DNA of 64,000 nt, from contig NZ_JAJITC010000004.1 in the NCBI RefSeq assembly GCF_020881035.1, positions 186,001 to 250,000 on the forward strand, written 5' to 3'. A model generated the notes under the pieces. The model saw only the letters and a program-made list of their open reading frames with translations. It did no database searches and had not been told where the DNA came from. This document shows positions 10,326-19,844 of this stretch, piece by piece. Made by a program: the position numbers and the translations under genes. The DNA is from Paraburkholderia translucens. Lineage in GTDB: Bacteria > Pseudomonadota > Gammaproteobacteria > Burkholderiales > Burkholderiaceae. The first letter of the stretch is position 1. The number at the start of each line of letters is the position of its first letter.

Positions 10326-11204
10326 TCATTGCGCTTCGTGCGCTGCCGCCTCCATCACCGCAGTCACGCGTTCAAGGAAGACCTCGCCATCCGCGCGGCC
10401 GAGGTTGTAGGCGTGCACCATCTGCGACGGGCTCGTGTAGTCCCAACTTGAAATGGGCACCTTGCGCGATGGCTGCACGTAGAGCCGCTGCTGCACGCCG
10501 TGCGGTACGACGAACATCTGCGGCCGCGGATAAAGACGCGTCACCATCACGAGAACGTTACCCGGCACATCGGCGTCGAGCGCGCCGACCGGGACGTTGT
10601 CGACCATCCCGCCGTCCAGCACCGGCCGGCCGTTGCGCCGCAGAACCGGTGTGAACGGCGGCGTACTGGACGATTGCAGGATCAGGTCCGCGAGCTCGTC
10701 GACAGTCGCGCAATCCTGTGCGCGCACGAATTCCGGATGAAAACCGAGCGTCCGACCGAGCGTCGGATGCAACGTCTTGCGCACGTATTTTTCGATGTTG
10801 TACGCGACCAGCCCCGCTGCGACCGCGCTTCTTGCGCCGAGCCAGCGCGGCAGATGGGATACGCCGATGCGGATTTCCGGCGCCTGGGCGAGCTTCGAAA
10901 ACTTGTCGCCGTAGATGTCGAGCAGTGCCTGCCGGTAGATCCGGTAATGCGGGAAGATCGACTCGCCGCGCAGCAGGTTGCCCCAGTAGGCATTGCGCGT
11001 GTTGTGGCGCAGCGCATCTTCGTAATAGCGCATGACCCAGTCGGAATCGCCGCGCGTGTAGATCATGCACGCAGTCGCAGCGCCGGCCGAAATCCCGGTG
11101 ATCACTCGCGGACGGATGTCGAGCTGCGGCTGCACGACGTCCCAGAAACCCGCTTGCCACCAGCAGCGGTTACCGCCGCCGGCGAATACGACCTGATCGA
11201 ACAT
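10326..11204 (-). CDS. Patatin-like phospholipase
   Basis: Predicted lipid acyl hydrolase of 292 residues with the Ser-Asp dyad of the patatin family. The oxyanion loop is FAGGGNRCWWQAGF, the nucleophile elbow GISAG, and the Asp lies in VLDGGMVDNVPV. There is no signal peptide, so it is likely cytoplasmic or secreted by another route. It stands alone, convergent with the dehydrogenase (51 nt between stops). Whether it acts on phospholipids or storage lipids is not shown. Confidence 0.9.
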   Translation of the reverse strand: MFDQVVFAGGGNRCWWQAGFWDVVQPQLDIRPRVITGISAGAATACMIYTRGDSDWVMRYYEDALRHNTRNAYWGNLLRGESIFPHYRIYRQALLDIYGDKFSKLAQAPEIRIGVSHLPRWLGARSAVAAGLVAYNIEKYVRKTLHPTLGRTLGFHPEFVRAQDCATVDELADLILQSSSTPPFTPVLRRNGRPVLDGGMVDNVPVGALDADVPGNVLVMVTRLYPRPQMFVVPHGVQQRLYVQPSRKVPISSWDYTSPSQMVHAYNLGRADGEVFLERVTAVMEAAAHEAQ

Positions 11205-11628
11205 GCTGCTTTTCCTTGCTTTCTTTGGCTCTTGCTATCGATAGTTTGTGCCGGCATTCACTCCGGCAGTGCGCAAGTCGTGGTGGATCGAACGGTCATG
11301 TTGCCGCCTTCGTCGAACATCAGATTACGGCCCATGCGAGGCACGCGCGCCTCGATCAGTGTGAGCGCCCGGACCCCCACGCGAGGGCTCGCTCGAGCGA
11401 CTCGGTAACCTCATTGTCGTCCGTAAAAATCCCCTGGTCGAAAATCGCGTTACGCCGCTTGCGTCGAGGTGTCCGCGACATGATACCGGCAGCGGCGGAC
11501 CCGTCAGCGTTTTCCGGATGGCGGTTTCGTCGAGGGATGGCTCGAGTTCCAGCGATGGGCTTTTCTTAATGAAACAGCTAAAAGGGCTTGGCAATCTCAA
11601 AAAGATCCTGCATAATCTCGTTTCTGTT
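11205..11628. other. Intergenic with a probable gene fragment
   Basis: 424 nt between the patatin gene and tRNA-Lys. On the minus strand 11481..11356 encodes 41 codons, MSRTPRRKRRNAIFDQGIFT and onward to a stop. A different frame downstream reads LIEARVPRMGRNLMFDEGG, so this may be the remains of a frameshifted gene. I do not recognise it. Confidence 0.3.
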
Positions 11629-11704
11629 GGGGCGTTAGCTCAGTTGGTAGAGCAGCGGACTCTTAATCCGTAGGTCGAGTGTTCGAGTCACTCACGCCCC
11701 ACCA
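11629..11704 (+). tRNA. tRNA-Lys, anticodon CTT
   Basis: A full cloverleaf: acceptor GGGGCGT pairs with ACGCCCC, D-arm GCTC...GAGC, anticodon loop CTCTTAA (anticodon CTT), T-arm GAGTG-TTCGAGT-CACTC, and an encoded ACCA 3' end. It reads Lys AAG codons. A 45-nt copy of its 3' half occurs at 28646-28690 in the opposite orientation. Confidence 0.98.
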
Positions 11705-11713
11705 AGCATTTAG

Positions 11714-11742
11714 AAGGGTTCCAAGCAATTGGAACCCTTTTT
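11714..11742 (+). terminator. Terminator after tRNA-Lys
   Basis: Stem AAGGGTTCC/GGAACCCTT with loop AAGCAATT, followed by five Ts. It lies ten nt past the tRNA CCA. Confidence 0.88.
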
Positions 11743-12135
11743 CGTTTGGGCTGCGGTTTCCGTTAGGCGACGCAAAGGCTGCAGAAAACACCATCTGCCA
11801 ATCGCCGTTCTCGCCGTTCGGGCTGCCTGAGCGATCATCCAATGTCCCGTTGATTGCCCGTCGTGCCGACGCAGCCGTCCTGATTCCTCGCCATTCTCAA
11901 GAAACTCCGTGCCGATAGCTCGCTGACGTCGCCGCACGTTGCCGCACTGCTTCAAACCCTCGGTCCCCATTCTTGCGAAACCGGCACCGGTCGACCTAAA
12001 CAACCTACCCAATTCCAAGCTGATTAACAAAACAATGCTGGCCAATTGGCTGAGAAACACCCCGAAGTGCCGGACGGCTTTCGCCCGCAAGAATCGGCTT
12101 TCGATCCTTCAGCCCCGGGGCCGTGCTTCATGGCG
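11743..12135. other. Intergenic, no gene seen
   Basis: 393 nt between the tRNA terminator and the end of the acid phosphatase gene. Six-frame translations are short and show no recognisable protein. Placed just downstream of a tRNA, it could hold decayed insertion material, but I see no direct repeat of the tRNA 3' end on this side. Confidence 0.4.
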
Positions 12136-14097
12136 TTACGATGCCGACAGTTTTATCGAAACGCCGCTCGAGGAATAAACCGGCGTGGCCTTGAAACCGT
12201 CCACCGTGACCGTCGCGAACTTCACCGATGCGCCGCTGCCGTCGATCACGTCGATCGTGTCGCCGGCCTTGGGCACGTAGCCGTTCACGAACTTCACATG
12301 CAGCGTGCCGCCCGCTACGGTGAGCTGGCCACCCACGCGCAGGCGTCCGCCGCCGTTGCCGTCGATGTCGAGTTCGAGCGTCGTGCCGTCGAGTTGCGTG
12401 TACTTGCCCGTGATCGTCAACGGTGCGCGCGTCGCCACGGTCACGCCGCCGCCGGAGCCAACGTAGACGTCGCCGTTGCCGAAAGCCGTGGCCGACGAAG
12501 CGGTAAGCACCCCGCCGCTCACCTGCGAGCCGCCCGTGTAGCTGTTGTTGCCCGCGAGCGTGAGCGTGCCGCTGCCTTGCAGCGTGAGCTTGCCCGAACC
12601 GGCAATGTCGTTGCGCCAGGCATCGGCGGCGTTGAAGCCGCCCTGCGTCGCATCCATCGTGACGATCACGTTGCCGTTGAAAGCGCCATAACCGTCGGCT
12701 GCGCTGAACATATTCAGGCGGCCCCAGCCTTCCGCATCGTCCATGACCGGATAGCCCGAAGCGACTTCCGTCGTCTTCAGCACGACGCGCCGCTGATCGG
12801 CGCTCAGGTACGGGAAACGCGTTTCGAGCAGCACCTCGGCACCTTTGGGCACGACGGGCGGCGCTTCGGTCGATTCGATCTGGCCGAACCCGAACGTCAT
12901 GCGGCGCGCGAATTCTGACTTGTTGGTCGAGTAGTCGGCGAAGCGGTCGGTCGAGGTCGTCGCCGAATGTGCGTAGGCCGCGAAGGTTGTCGCGTCCGTG
13001 CCGGTGGCCTGCTCGAGCGCGCTGTGCGCCTGTGTGTAGGCCGCGCTCTTGAGCGTGGCGTTCGCGGGGTCGTAGAGATTCGCGGCCGTCACAGCGAGGG
13101 CGAACAGGCGCCCACCAATCACGTCGAGCGGCGAATGCATACCCGCGAGAATGCGGTTCTCGCCAAGTTCGAGGCCGCGGCTCGCCATCTCCTGGTAACG
13201 CTCGGGAATGAGGTAGGCCATCGTCATCGCGTCGCGCATGGCTTCGGCTTCGTGACCGCTAATGAAGCCGCCGTCGGTGGCGGGCGTCGTACTAATGGCC
13301 GGCACGAGCGTGGGATCGACCACGACGCTCGTGCTCCAGCGGAACGGCCTCGCATATTTGTAGAAGCGCTTGGCGGGCTCGGTGGAGGCGTTGTTGCCCA
13401 TCGTATTCAGCAGATCGACGACCTTGCCGAAGGTCGCGTTGCTCGTGCTCCCCACGCCGATGTTGTTGCCCGAGTCACTGTAGAGCGTTGTGGTCGCGTT
13501 CGCGGGAATCGACGTGATGCTCGTGGTTTGCTGCGCAGCCGAGCGCCACGCCGCGGTGAGCGGCCCCATGCCGTCGGTGACGCTGTAGCCCTTGCCGCGG
13601 CGGTCGTCATAGTAGGCCGCGTCGGCCTGCGCCTGGGTGCGCCGGGTCGTGGCGGTCACGACGTACTGGATGTTCGCGTTCAGCACGGTGCTGTTCAGGA
13701 TCGTGCCGTTCGGCGTGCCGTCGATCGGCACCCCCGTCCACGTCGATTGCGCGACCGCGGGAAACGTGCCGTTCGCCGGCGCGGAAACGCCGGCGTCCAC
13801 GAGCATCGTGAGTGGCTGCCAGAGGTCGAGGAAGCGCGCCACCACGCGCACGCCAGCATTCGTTTCGAGCGTGGCGTAGCGGGCGTCGCCGCGCTGGTTG
13901 GTCGCGATGTTGTCGACGAAGGCGGGCACGTCGGGGATCGGTGCGTTGTCGACAAAGCCGGGATCGGCGGGGGGCGCCGGAATGGCCGCGCTCGCGCTCG
14001 TGTTGGGATCGACATTCCCGCCTCCGCAGGCGGCCAGTACGGCAACGCTCGAAAGCACCGCGAGGCGCAGCGGGAAACGGATGAGGGAAGCAAGCAT
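12136..14097 (-). CDS. PAP2-type acid phosphatase lipoprotein with autotransporter-like C-terminal repeat
   Basis: Predicted surface or periplasmic lipoprotein of 653 residues. The N-terminus has a signal peptide ending in the lipobox VLAACGGG, so the mature protein would start at a lipidated Cys. The middle carries the class A acid phosphatase/PAP2 signature in order: KYARPFRWS, GGFISGHEAEAM, and GENRILAGMHSPLDVIGG. The C-terminal 150 residues are Gly/Thr-rich (GKLTLQGSGTLTLAGNNSYTG, then TVAGGTLHVKF), matching the autotransporter-associated beta-strand repeat. There is no outer-membrane barrel, so the repeat may be an exposed stalk. The start has several nearby ATGs; 14097 fits the signal peptide. 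Confidence 0.88.
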   Translation of the reverse strand: MLASLIRFPLRLAVLSSVAVLAACGGGNVDPNTSASAAIPAPPADPGFVDNAPIPDVPAFVDNIATNQRGDARYATLETNAGVRVVARFLDLWQPLTMLVDAGVSAPANGTFPAVAQSTWTGVPIDGTPNGTILNSTVLNANIQYVVTATTRRTQAQADAAYYDDRRGKGYSVTDGMGPLTAAWRSAAQQTTSITSIPANATTTLYSDSGNNIGVGSTSNATFGKVVDLLNTMGNNASTEPAKRFYKYARPFRWSTSVVVDPTLVPAISTTPATDGGFISGHEAEAMRDAMTMAYLIPERYQEMASRGLELGENRILAGMHSPLDVIGGRLFALAVTAANLYDPANATLKSAAYTQAHSALEQATGTDATTFAAYAHSATTSTDRFADYSTNKSEFARRMTFGFGQIESTEAPPVVPKGAEVLLETRFPYLSADQRRVVLKTTEVASGYPVMDDAEGWGRLNMFSAADGYGAFNGNVIVTMDATQGGFNAADAWRNDIAGSGKLTLQGSGTLTLAGNNSYTGGSQVSGGVLTASSATAFGNGDVYVGSGGGVTVATRAPLTITGKYTQLDGTTLELDIDGNGGGRLRVGGQLTVAGGTLHVKFVNGYVPKAGDTIDVIDGSGASVKFATVTVDGFKATPVYSSSGVSIKLSAS

Positions 14098-14437
14098 GCA
14101 GGCAACTCCGTCGTCGTGGTTAATGGCGACGGATTGTCGTTACGGCCTGTTACTGGTGAATTACGGATTTATTTCGCGCTCGTTAAAGCGACCAAACGCG
14201 CAGCCCGCTTGCGCAACGCCCAGCTCGCCGACGCCCAGTGCGCAGATCACATTGGATTTCCTCGATAACGTTTGCGCGAATCGAGATTCAGATTCAGACG
14301 CGCGTTTGTTGCGCGTTTGTTTTTTCTTCAACGCGCCTGCCCTTTGCCTTGGCAATTTCCTTCAATACATGCTGTCGCCGTCCCGTTACGGTTGAGCGTC
14401 GCAATCCATTCGCCACACTCACGTTTCGAGGCATCCG
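14098..14437. other. Intergenic between divergent genes
   Basis: 340 nt between the phosphatase lipoprotein and the LysE exporter, which are divergent. No gene or clear regulatory motif was found. Confidence 0.5.
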
Positions 14438-15025
14438 ATGACTGCATTACTCTCGATGGCCGCGTTCGCGCTCGCCAGTTCCATTTCTCCGGGCCCGGTC
14501 AACGTCGTCGCGCTCAGCGCCGGAGCGCAGCACGGGCTCGCCGCGAGTTTGCGGCATGTCACTGGCGCGACGGTCGGTTTCACGGCGTTGCTGCTCCTGA
14601 TCGGACTCGGCTTGCACGAATTGCTCGCGCGCTTTCCTGATCTGATCGAGATCGTCAAATGGGCAGGCATGGGCTTCCTGCTCTACATGGCCTGCAAACT
14701 CGCCATCGACAACGGCCAGCTCGGCGCGGACAAGCCGGCGCGCGGGCCGTCGTTCGCGCGCGGCGCGGCGATGCAATGGCTCAATCCGAAGGCGTGGCTC
14801 GCGTCGCTGGCCGGCATGGGCGCGTATGCGGCCGGCGGCGATGGCACGCTCCTCTGGCAATTCACCGCGCTGTACTTCGTGATCTGCTATCTGTCGATCG
14901 CGAGTTGGGCCTATGCCGGCACGTTTCTGCGCAGGCATCTGCGTGAAGCGAAGCGGGTCAGGATGTTCAATCGCGTGATGGCGGCGCTGCTCGCGCTCAG
15001 TGCGTTGTATCTGCTTGCCGAGTGA
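14438..15025 (+). CDS. LysE-family amino-acid exporter
   Basis: Inner-membrane exporter of the LysE/RhtB superfamily, 195 residues, with about six hydrophobic segments. It begins with the family signature FALASSISPGPVNVVALSAG and has the second conserved site MQWLNPKAWLASLAGMG. The substrate is unknown; these proteins usually export amino acids or analogues. It is convergent with an AraC regulator 46 nt away, which may control it. Confidence 0.92.
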   Translation: MTALLSMAAFALASSISPGPVNVVALSAGAQHGLAASLRHVTGATVGFTALLLLIGLGLHELLARFPDLIEIVKWAGMGFLLYMACKLAIDNGQLGADKPARGPSFARGAAMQWLNPKAWLASLAGMGAYAAGGDGTLLWQFTALYFVICYLSIASWAYAGTFLRRHLREAKRVRMFNRVMAALLALSALYLLAE

Positions 15026-15071
15026 TGCGGCTCGCGCTTGCCTGCCAACGCGGCTTCGGGCCGCATCACGC

Positions 15072-15941
15072 TCACCTGCGATACTGCCCCGGCGTCGCCG
15101 CCACCAGCCGTTTGAAGGTGCGCTGCAAATGCGCCTGGTCGGCGAAACCGGCGTCGAGCGCGACGTCCGCAATCAGCGCTCCCCGCCGCAATCGCGCGCG
15201 ACTGTACTGGATGCGCCGGTTGATCAGATACGCGTGCGGCGTCATAGCGTAGCGCTGCTTGAACGCGCGGATCAGATGCGACGCGGACAGCCCGGCCGCC
15301 TCGCACACGTCGTCGAGTCTGAGCGCGCGCGTGCAGTTTTCGGCGATGTACTCCGCGGCGCGCGCAAGCTGGCCGTTCCCGGCACGCATGGGCAAGCTCA
15401 CCGGATCGAGCGTTTGTTGGAGATGAGAGAAGAAGGTGATGACCGCGCTTTCCTTGCGCAGCGTGTCGGCGTCGATCTCGTTGTCGCCGGCGAGAATCGT
15501 GTATAGACGATTCAGGCCGTCGAACAACGCGGCATCGAGCGTCATGATCTGCGAGAACGGGCGAAACGCGTGGTTCCCGCTCAAGCCAAGCTCGTGCTGC
15601 AGTTTCGTGATCCATGCGACGTCGACGTGCAGCATCCGATACGACCAGCGCTCACCGGCAACCGGATTGCACGCGTGCACATCGTCGGGGTTCATCATCA
15701 CCACGGCGCCCGCGCCGATCCATTCCCGCGCGTGACGGTTCAGATATACGCTGCGGCCGCGGGTCACCGCGCCGATGGAAAATGTTTCGTGCGAATGTTT
15801 GGCGTAGCAGACCCTGCGGCCATCGTCGATGGCGCGCGCTTCGATGAACGGCAGCGCGTCGCTGCGCCAGAAGCGCGGCGCGGCCGCGCCCGTTGCGCGC
15901 GCGTTGTTTGCAGCGCTTGTCGCCTCGGTCGTCTCGCCCAT
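15072..15941 (-). CDS. AraC-family transcriptional regulator
   Basis: 289-residue regulator with an N-terminal cupin-type sensing domain (SHETFSIGAVTRGRSVYLNR) and a C-terminal double helix-turn-helix. Helix one is LDDVCEAAGLSASHLIRAFK; helix two is IADVALDAGFADQAHLQRTF, followed by KRLVAATPGQYR, the AraC consensus end. This architecture often pairs with LysE exporters, and one lies next door, so control of that exporter is a reasonable inference. Confidence 0.93.
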   Translation of the reverse strand: MGETTEATSAANNARATGAAAPRFWRSDALPFIEARAIDDGRRVCYAKHSHETFSIGAVTRGRSVYLNRHAREWIGAGAVVMMNPDDVHACNPVAGERWSYRMLHVDVAWITKLQHELGLSGNHAFRPFSQIMTLDAALFDGLNRLYTILAGDNEIDADTLRKESAVITFFSHLQQTLDPVSLPMRAGNGQLARAAEYIAENCTRALRLDDVCEAAGLSASHLIRAFKQRYAMTPHAYLINRRIQYSRARLRRGALIADVALDAGFADQAHLQRTFKRLVAATPGQYRR

Positions 15942-16066
15942 GCGCGTTCTCCGTTTGATCCGTCGACTTCGCGATCGTCTCCGACTTCGCGAAACCTACG
16001 TATCGTAGTCGTCGAACGCATGGGCAACAAGCGAACGCGCGGCGCCGCCTGTCCAACGCTACGCGA

Positions 16067-16861
16067 CTACTTCGCGCTCACATCGATATTGCCGAGGTAT
16101 TTCGCGGCCAATGTCTTCACGGTGCCATCGGCTTGCACCTTGGCGATCGCGGCATTCAACTGATCGCGCAGCGCAGTGTCGCCTTTGCGAATACCGTATG
16201 CGATGCCGCTGCCGAGAATCTTGTCGTCGCGCACCGGTTGACCGACAAAAGCGTAGTCCTTGCCGTCGGGCTTCGACAGAAACCCCGTTTGTCCGGCGGG
16301 CGCGAGCACGAGCGTGCCATCGAGACGGCCCGCGCCCAGATCGGCGTAGACCTGATTCTGATCCTGATACGGCAGCACGATCACGCCGGCCGGTTCCCAA
16401 TGCACCTTCGCGAAGGTCTCCTGGATCGAGCCTTGCAGCACGCCGACGCGCTTGCCCTTCAGCGACGCGGGCGTAGGCAGCAGACCGCTGTCGCGCCGCG
16501 CGATCAGCTGCGACGGCACGCGATAGACGACCGTCGTGAAGTCGATCGCCTGGCGACGCTGTTCGGTCGCGTTCATCGCCGAATTGATCGCGTCGAACTT
16601 GCGGCCTTGCAACGCGGGGATCAGGCCGTCGAACGAGGTTTCGACCCACTTGCAGGTCATATGCGCGGCCGCGCAGACCGCGTTGCCCACGTCGATATCG
16701 AGCCCCTGAAGCTCGCCGTTCGGTCCTTTCGATTCGAACGGCGGATACTGCGCTTCGAGGCCGAAACGCAGCGTGGTGGTATCGGCGGCGCTTGCAGCGG
16801 ACGCCGTCGCGAGCGACGCGCCTGCGTACGCAAGCGCCAACAGGCATTTAAGCAACTTCAT
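16067..16861 (-). CDS. Amino-acid ABC transporter substrate-binding protein
   Basis: Periplasmic binding protein of 264 residues, of the basic or polar amino-acid family (HisJ/ArgT-like). A signal peptide covers residues 1-26 (MKLLKCLLALAYAG...ASA). The mature protein has TLRFGLEAQYPPFESKG, GLDIDVGNAVC and DAINSAMNATEQRRQAIDFT, the typical ligand-binding loops. Start 16861 is chosen for the signal peptide and for GGGAGATGTC upstream. No permease or ATPase gene adjoins it, so it may serve a transporter encoded elsewhere. It lies 65 nt after ybdL on the same strand. Confidence 0.92.
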   Translation of the reverse strand: MKLLKCLLALAYAGASLATASAASAADTTTLRFGLEAQYPPFESKGPNGELQGLDIDVGNAVCAAAHMTCKWVETSFDGLIPALQGRKFDAINSAMNATEQRRQAIDFTTVVYRVPSQLIARRDSGLLPTPASLKGKRVGVLQGSIQETFAKVHWEPAGVIVLPYQDQNQVYADLGAGRLDGTLVLAPAGQTGFLSKPDGKDYAFVGQPVRDDKILGSGIAYGIRKGDTALRDQLNAAIAKVQADGTVKTLAAKYLGNIDVSAK

Positions 16862-16926
16862 GACATCTCCCTTCTTTCTTCCAATACTTTCATGACTTCG
16901 GCGACTTCGGGTGTGCGCTCGCGCAC

Positions 16927-18081
16927 TCAGATCTCGCACAAACGCCGCGCGCCTTCGATCAGCGTCGCGTCGTCCTTCGAGAAACTCAGGCGAATCAGCC
17001 CGCAATCCGTGCCGTCGGTATAGAACGCCGACAGCGGAATCGTCGCGACGCGCGCATCGCGGATCAGGCGCAGCACGAAATCGCTGTCGCTTTCATCGGA
17101 GAAGCCGCGGAACCGCGCGAGCATAAAGAAGCTGCCTTCGCTCGGCAACAACTCGAAGCGCGATTCGCGCAGCGCATGCGCGAGCAGATCGCGCTTCTTC
17201 TGATAGAAGCCGGACAGGCCGAGGTAGCTGTCGCGATTGGCCAATGCGTCGACGAACGCGTACTGCATCGGTGTGTCGGCGGAGAACACCATGAACTGGT
17301 GAACCTTGCGGATCTCGTCCATCAGCGCGGCGGGGGCGAGGCAATAGCCGACACGCCAGCCGGTCACGTGATACGACTTGCCGAACGACGACACGATCAG
17401 GCTGCGCTCCGCGAGCTCGCGATGGCGCGCCATGCTCTGATGCTTCGCGCCGTCGAACACGACGTGCTCATAGACCTCGTCGGACAGGATCACGATGTCG
17501 GTGTTGCGCGTGATCGCTTTGAGCCGCTCGATATCGGCGTCGCTAAAAATCGTCGCGGTCGGATTGTGCGGCGTATTGACGATGATCATGCGCGTCTTCG
17601 GCGTGATCGCGGCGGCGACTTCGTCCCAATCCACCCGGAAGTGGTCGAGCGACAGCTTGATCGCGACCGGCGTCGCGCCCTGCAAGCGCACGATCGGGCC
17701 GTAGCTGTCGAACGACGGTTCGAAGTAGATCACTTCGTCGCCCGGATGCACGAGTGCGCTGATCGTCGAATAGAGCCCTTCGCTCGCGCTCGCGAGCACG
17801 GTCACTTCGCTGGCCGGATCGTAGCGCACGCCGTACAGCGTTGCGACCTTGTCAGCGAGCGCTTCGCGCAGCGCGCCGATACCCGCCATCGGCGCGTACT
17901 GATTGTGACCCGCGCGCATCGCCTGCGCGACGCCATCGACGAGCTTCGGGTCCGGCGCGAAATTCGGCGCGCCCTGCGAGAGGTTCAAAGCATCGTGTTG
18001 CGCGGCCAACTGGCCGATCACGGTAAAAATGGTGGTGCCGACGTCCGGCAGTTTCGAGCGGGCTTGCGTGGCGCTCTGCAT
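16927..18081 (-). CDS. ybdL: Methionine aminotransferase-like PLP enzyme
   Basis: Class I/II pyridoxal-phosphate aminotransferase of 384 residues. It matches E. coli YbdL closely as I recall it: SKLPDVGTTIFTVI, NLSQGAPNF, NQYAPMAGIGALREA, NTPHNPTAT, and the PLP lysine in SSFGKSYHVTGWRVGY. YbdL transaminates methionine and related amino acids with oxo acids. The downstream amino-acid-binding protein is probably co-transcribed and may supply a substrate. Orthology to YbdL is an inference from motifs. Confidence 0.88.
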   Translation of the reverse strand: MQSATQARSKLPDVGTTIFTVIGQLAAQHDALNLSQGAPNFAPDPKLVDGVAQAMRAGHNQYAPMAGIGALREALADKVATLYGVRYDPASEVTVLASASEGLYSTISALVHPGDEVIYFEPSFDSYGPIVRLQGATPVAIKLSLDHFRVDWDEVAAAITPKTRMIIVNTPHNPTATIFSDADIERLKAITRNTDIVILSDEVYEHVVFDGAKHQSMARHRELAERSLIVSSFGKSYHVTGWRVGYCLAPAALMDEIRKVHQFMVFSADTPMQYAFVDALANRDSYLGLSGFYQKKRDLLAHALRESRFELLPSEGSFFMLARFRGFSDESDSDFVLRLIRDARVATIPLSAFYTDGTDCGLIRLSFSKDDATLIEGARRLCEI

Positions 18082-18417
18082 AAGAGCTTCTCCTTTCTTC
18101 AGCCGCCGGCGGCCGTGCGAACGGCAGCGGGGCGTTCCTTCCTGTGCGGTGATTAGGCATCAGCCAAAGAACGCTCACAATCGAAACTTTGTCATGCGCG
18201 GCATGCGTTTTCGTCATGACTTGCACGAGGCCGCTCCACCTCGGGCAAGCTCGGCGAGGTCATAGTTTGCAGGGAGTTCGGGGGATCCGGGAATCCGCGC
18301 GGGCATGAAGGAATGTGATGCTAACTGGTTCTCTTGCGTATACGGCCGCGGATGCGGCCGTTTCGCGAGTCGGTGCGCTTCGGATTCGAAGAAGGAAAGG
18401 CCGGAGCTTCGGGTGAA
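18082..18417. other. Intergenic upstream of ybdL
   Basis: 336 nt between the dbpA stop and the ybdL start, both genes on the minus strand. It should hold the ybdL promoter. I see no gene and no strong hairpin. Confidence 0.5.
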
Positions 18418-19821
18418 TCAGGCTTCGTCCATCAAACGGACTTTGACCTTGCGGCCTTTCAGCTTGCCCGCGCTGAGCCGGCGCACCGCCTCGCGCGCGA
18501 TGCTGCGCTCCACCGCGACATAGGTCGACATGTCGGTCACGTTGATCTTGCCGATCTGAGAGCCCGCGAAACCAGCGTCGCCCGTCAGCGCGCCGAGCAC
18601 GTCGCCGGGACGGATCTTGTCCTTGCGGCCGCCGAGAATCTGCAACGTTTCCATCGGCGGCAGCAGCGGGTCATTGCTGGCCGCCTTCAGCTCGGACAGC
18701 TTGTGCCATTCGACGTCGCGCTTGTGCGCCTGCTCGATCCCGCCCACGCGCCCCATCTCGTCCATGCTCGCGAGACTGAGCGCCCAGCCCTCCTGGTCTG
18801 CACGGCCCGTACGGCCGATGCGGTGCGTGTGCACTTCCGGGTCCGGCGTCACGTCGACGTTGATCACGGCTTCGAGTTGCGCGATGTCGAGACCGCGCGC
18901 GGCGACGTCCGTCGCGACGAGTACCGAGCAACTGCGATTCGCGAACTGGATCAGTACCTGATCGCGCTCGCGCTGATCGAGCTCGCCGTGCAGCGCCAGC
19001 GCATGAAAGCCTTGCGCGCGCAGCACGTCGAGCAGATCGCGGCACTGCTGCTTGGTGTTACAGAACGCAATCGTGCTGACCGGACGATAGTGATTGAGCA
19101 GCAGACCGACCGCGTGCAGACGCTCGTCTTCGCTCACTTCGTAGAAGCGCTGACGGATCTTGCTGTCGTCGTGCCGCTCGGCGAGCTTGACTTCCTTCGG
19201 ATTGCGCAGGAACTGCTGGCTCAACTTCGCGATGCTCTCAGGATACGTCGCCGAGAACAGCAGCGTTTGACGCTCTTTCGGGCATTGCCTTGCCACCTTC
19301 GCGATGTCGTCGAAGAAACCCATGTCCAGCATGCGGTCGGCTTCGTCGAGCACGAGCGTGTTCAGCGATTGCAGCGCGAGGCTGCCGCGTTCGAGGTGAT
19401 CCATGATGCGGCCCGGCGTGCCGACCACGACGTGCGCGCCGTGTTCGAGGCTTGCCGTCTGCGGACGCATCGGCGTGCCGCCGCACAAGGTCAGCACCTT
19501 GATGTTTTCCTCCGCGCGCGCAAGGCGGCGGATTTCCTGGGTGACCTGGTCGGCGAGTTCGCGCGTCGGGCACAGGACCATTGCCTGGGTGTCGAACTTG
19601 CGCGCGTCAAGCCGTGCGAGCAGCGCCAGCGAAAACGCCGCGGTCTTGCCGCTGCCGGTTTTCGCCTGGGCGATCAGATCTTGACCGGCGAGCGCGATCG
19701 GCAGGCTCGCGGCCTGGATCGGCGTCATCTCGACGTAGCCGAGCTGCGTCAGGTTCGCGAGCGTCGCGGGCGGCAGCGGCAGCTCGCTGAATGGGGCGCC
19801 GGCGGGAGTGGGACTATTCAT
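18418..19821 (-). CDS. dbpA: ATP-dependent RNA helicase DbpA
   Basis: DEAD-box RNA helicase of 467 residues acting on 23S rRNA hairpin 92 in large-subunit assembly. Motifs in order: Q motif (MTPIQAASLP), AQAKTGSGKTAAF, PTRELADQV, GTPGRIMDH, DEADRML, SATYPE, VATDVAARGLDI and HRIGRTGRA. The C-terminal 75 residues (RPGDVLGALTGDAGFAGSQI, then MSTYVAVERSIA) are the DbpA RNA-binding domain, which separates it from RhlE or SrmB. Start 19821 (MNSPTPAGAPF) fits the family; upstream in-frame sequence belongs to other frames of the next gene. Confidence 0.95.
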   Translation of the reverse strand: MNSPTPAGAPFSELPLPPATLANLTQLGYVEMTPIQAASLPIALAGQDLIAQAKTGSGKTAAFSLALLARLDARKFDTQAMVLCPTRELADQVTQEIRRLARAEENIKVLTLCGGTPMRPQTASLEHGAHVVVGTPGRIMDHLERGSLALQSLNTLVLDEADRMLDMGFFDDIAKVARQCPKERQTLLFSATYPESIAKLSQQFLRNPKEVKLAERHDDSKIRQRFYEVSEDERLHAVGLLLNHYRPVSTIAFCNTKQQCRDLLDVLRAQGFHALALHGELDQRERDQVLIQFANRSCSVLVATDVAARGLDIAQLEAVINVDVTPDPEVHTHRIGRTGRADQEGWALSLASMDEMGRVGGIEQAHKRDVEWHKLSELKAASNDPLLPPMETLQILGGRKDKIRPGDVLGALTGDAGFAGSQIGKINVTDMSTYVAVERSIAREAVRRLSAGKLKGRKVKVRLMDEA

Positions 19822-19844
19822 AGGATCGTCAGCAGGAATTGCGA

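Noticed and set aside
12967..14268. A 433-codon ORF antisense to the phosphatase gene
   Set aside because: Shadow ORF; Arg/Gly/His-rich, while the other strand has a signal peptide and catalytic motifs.
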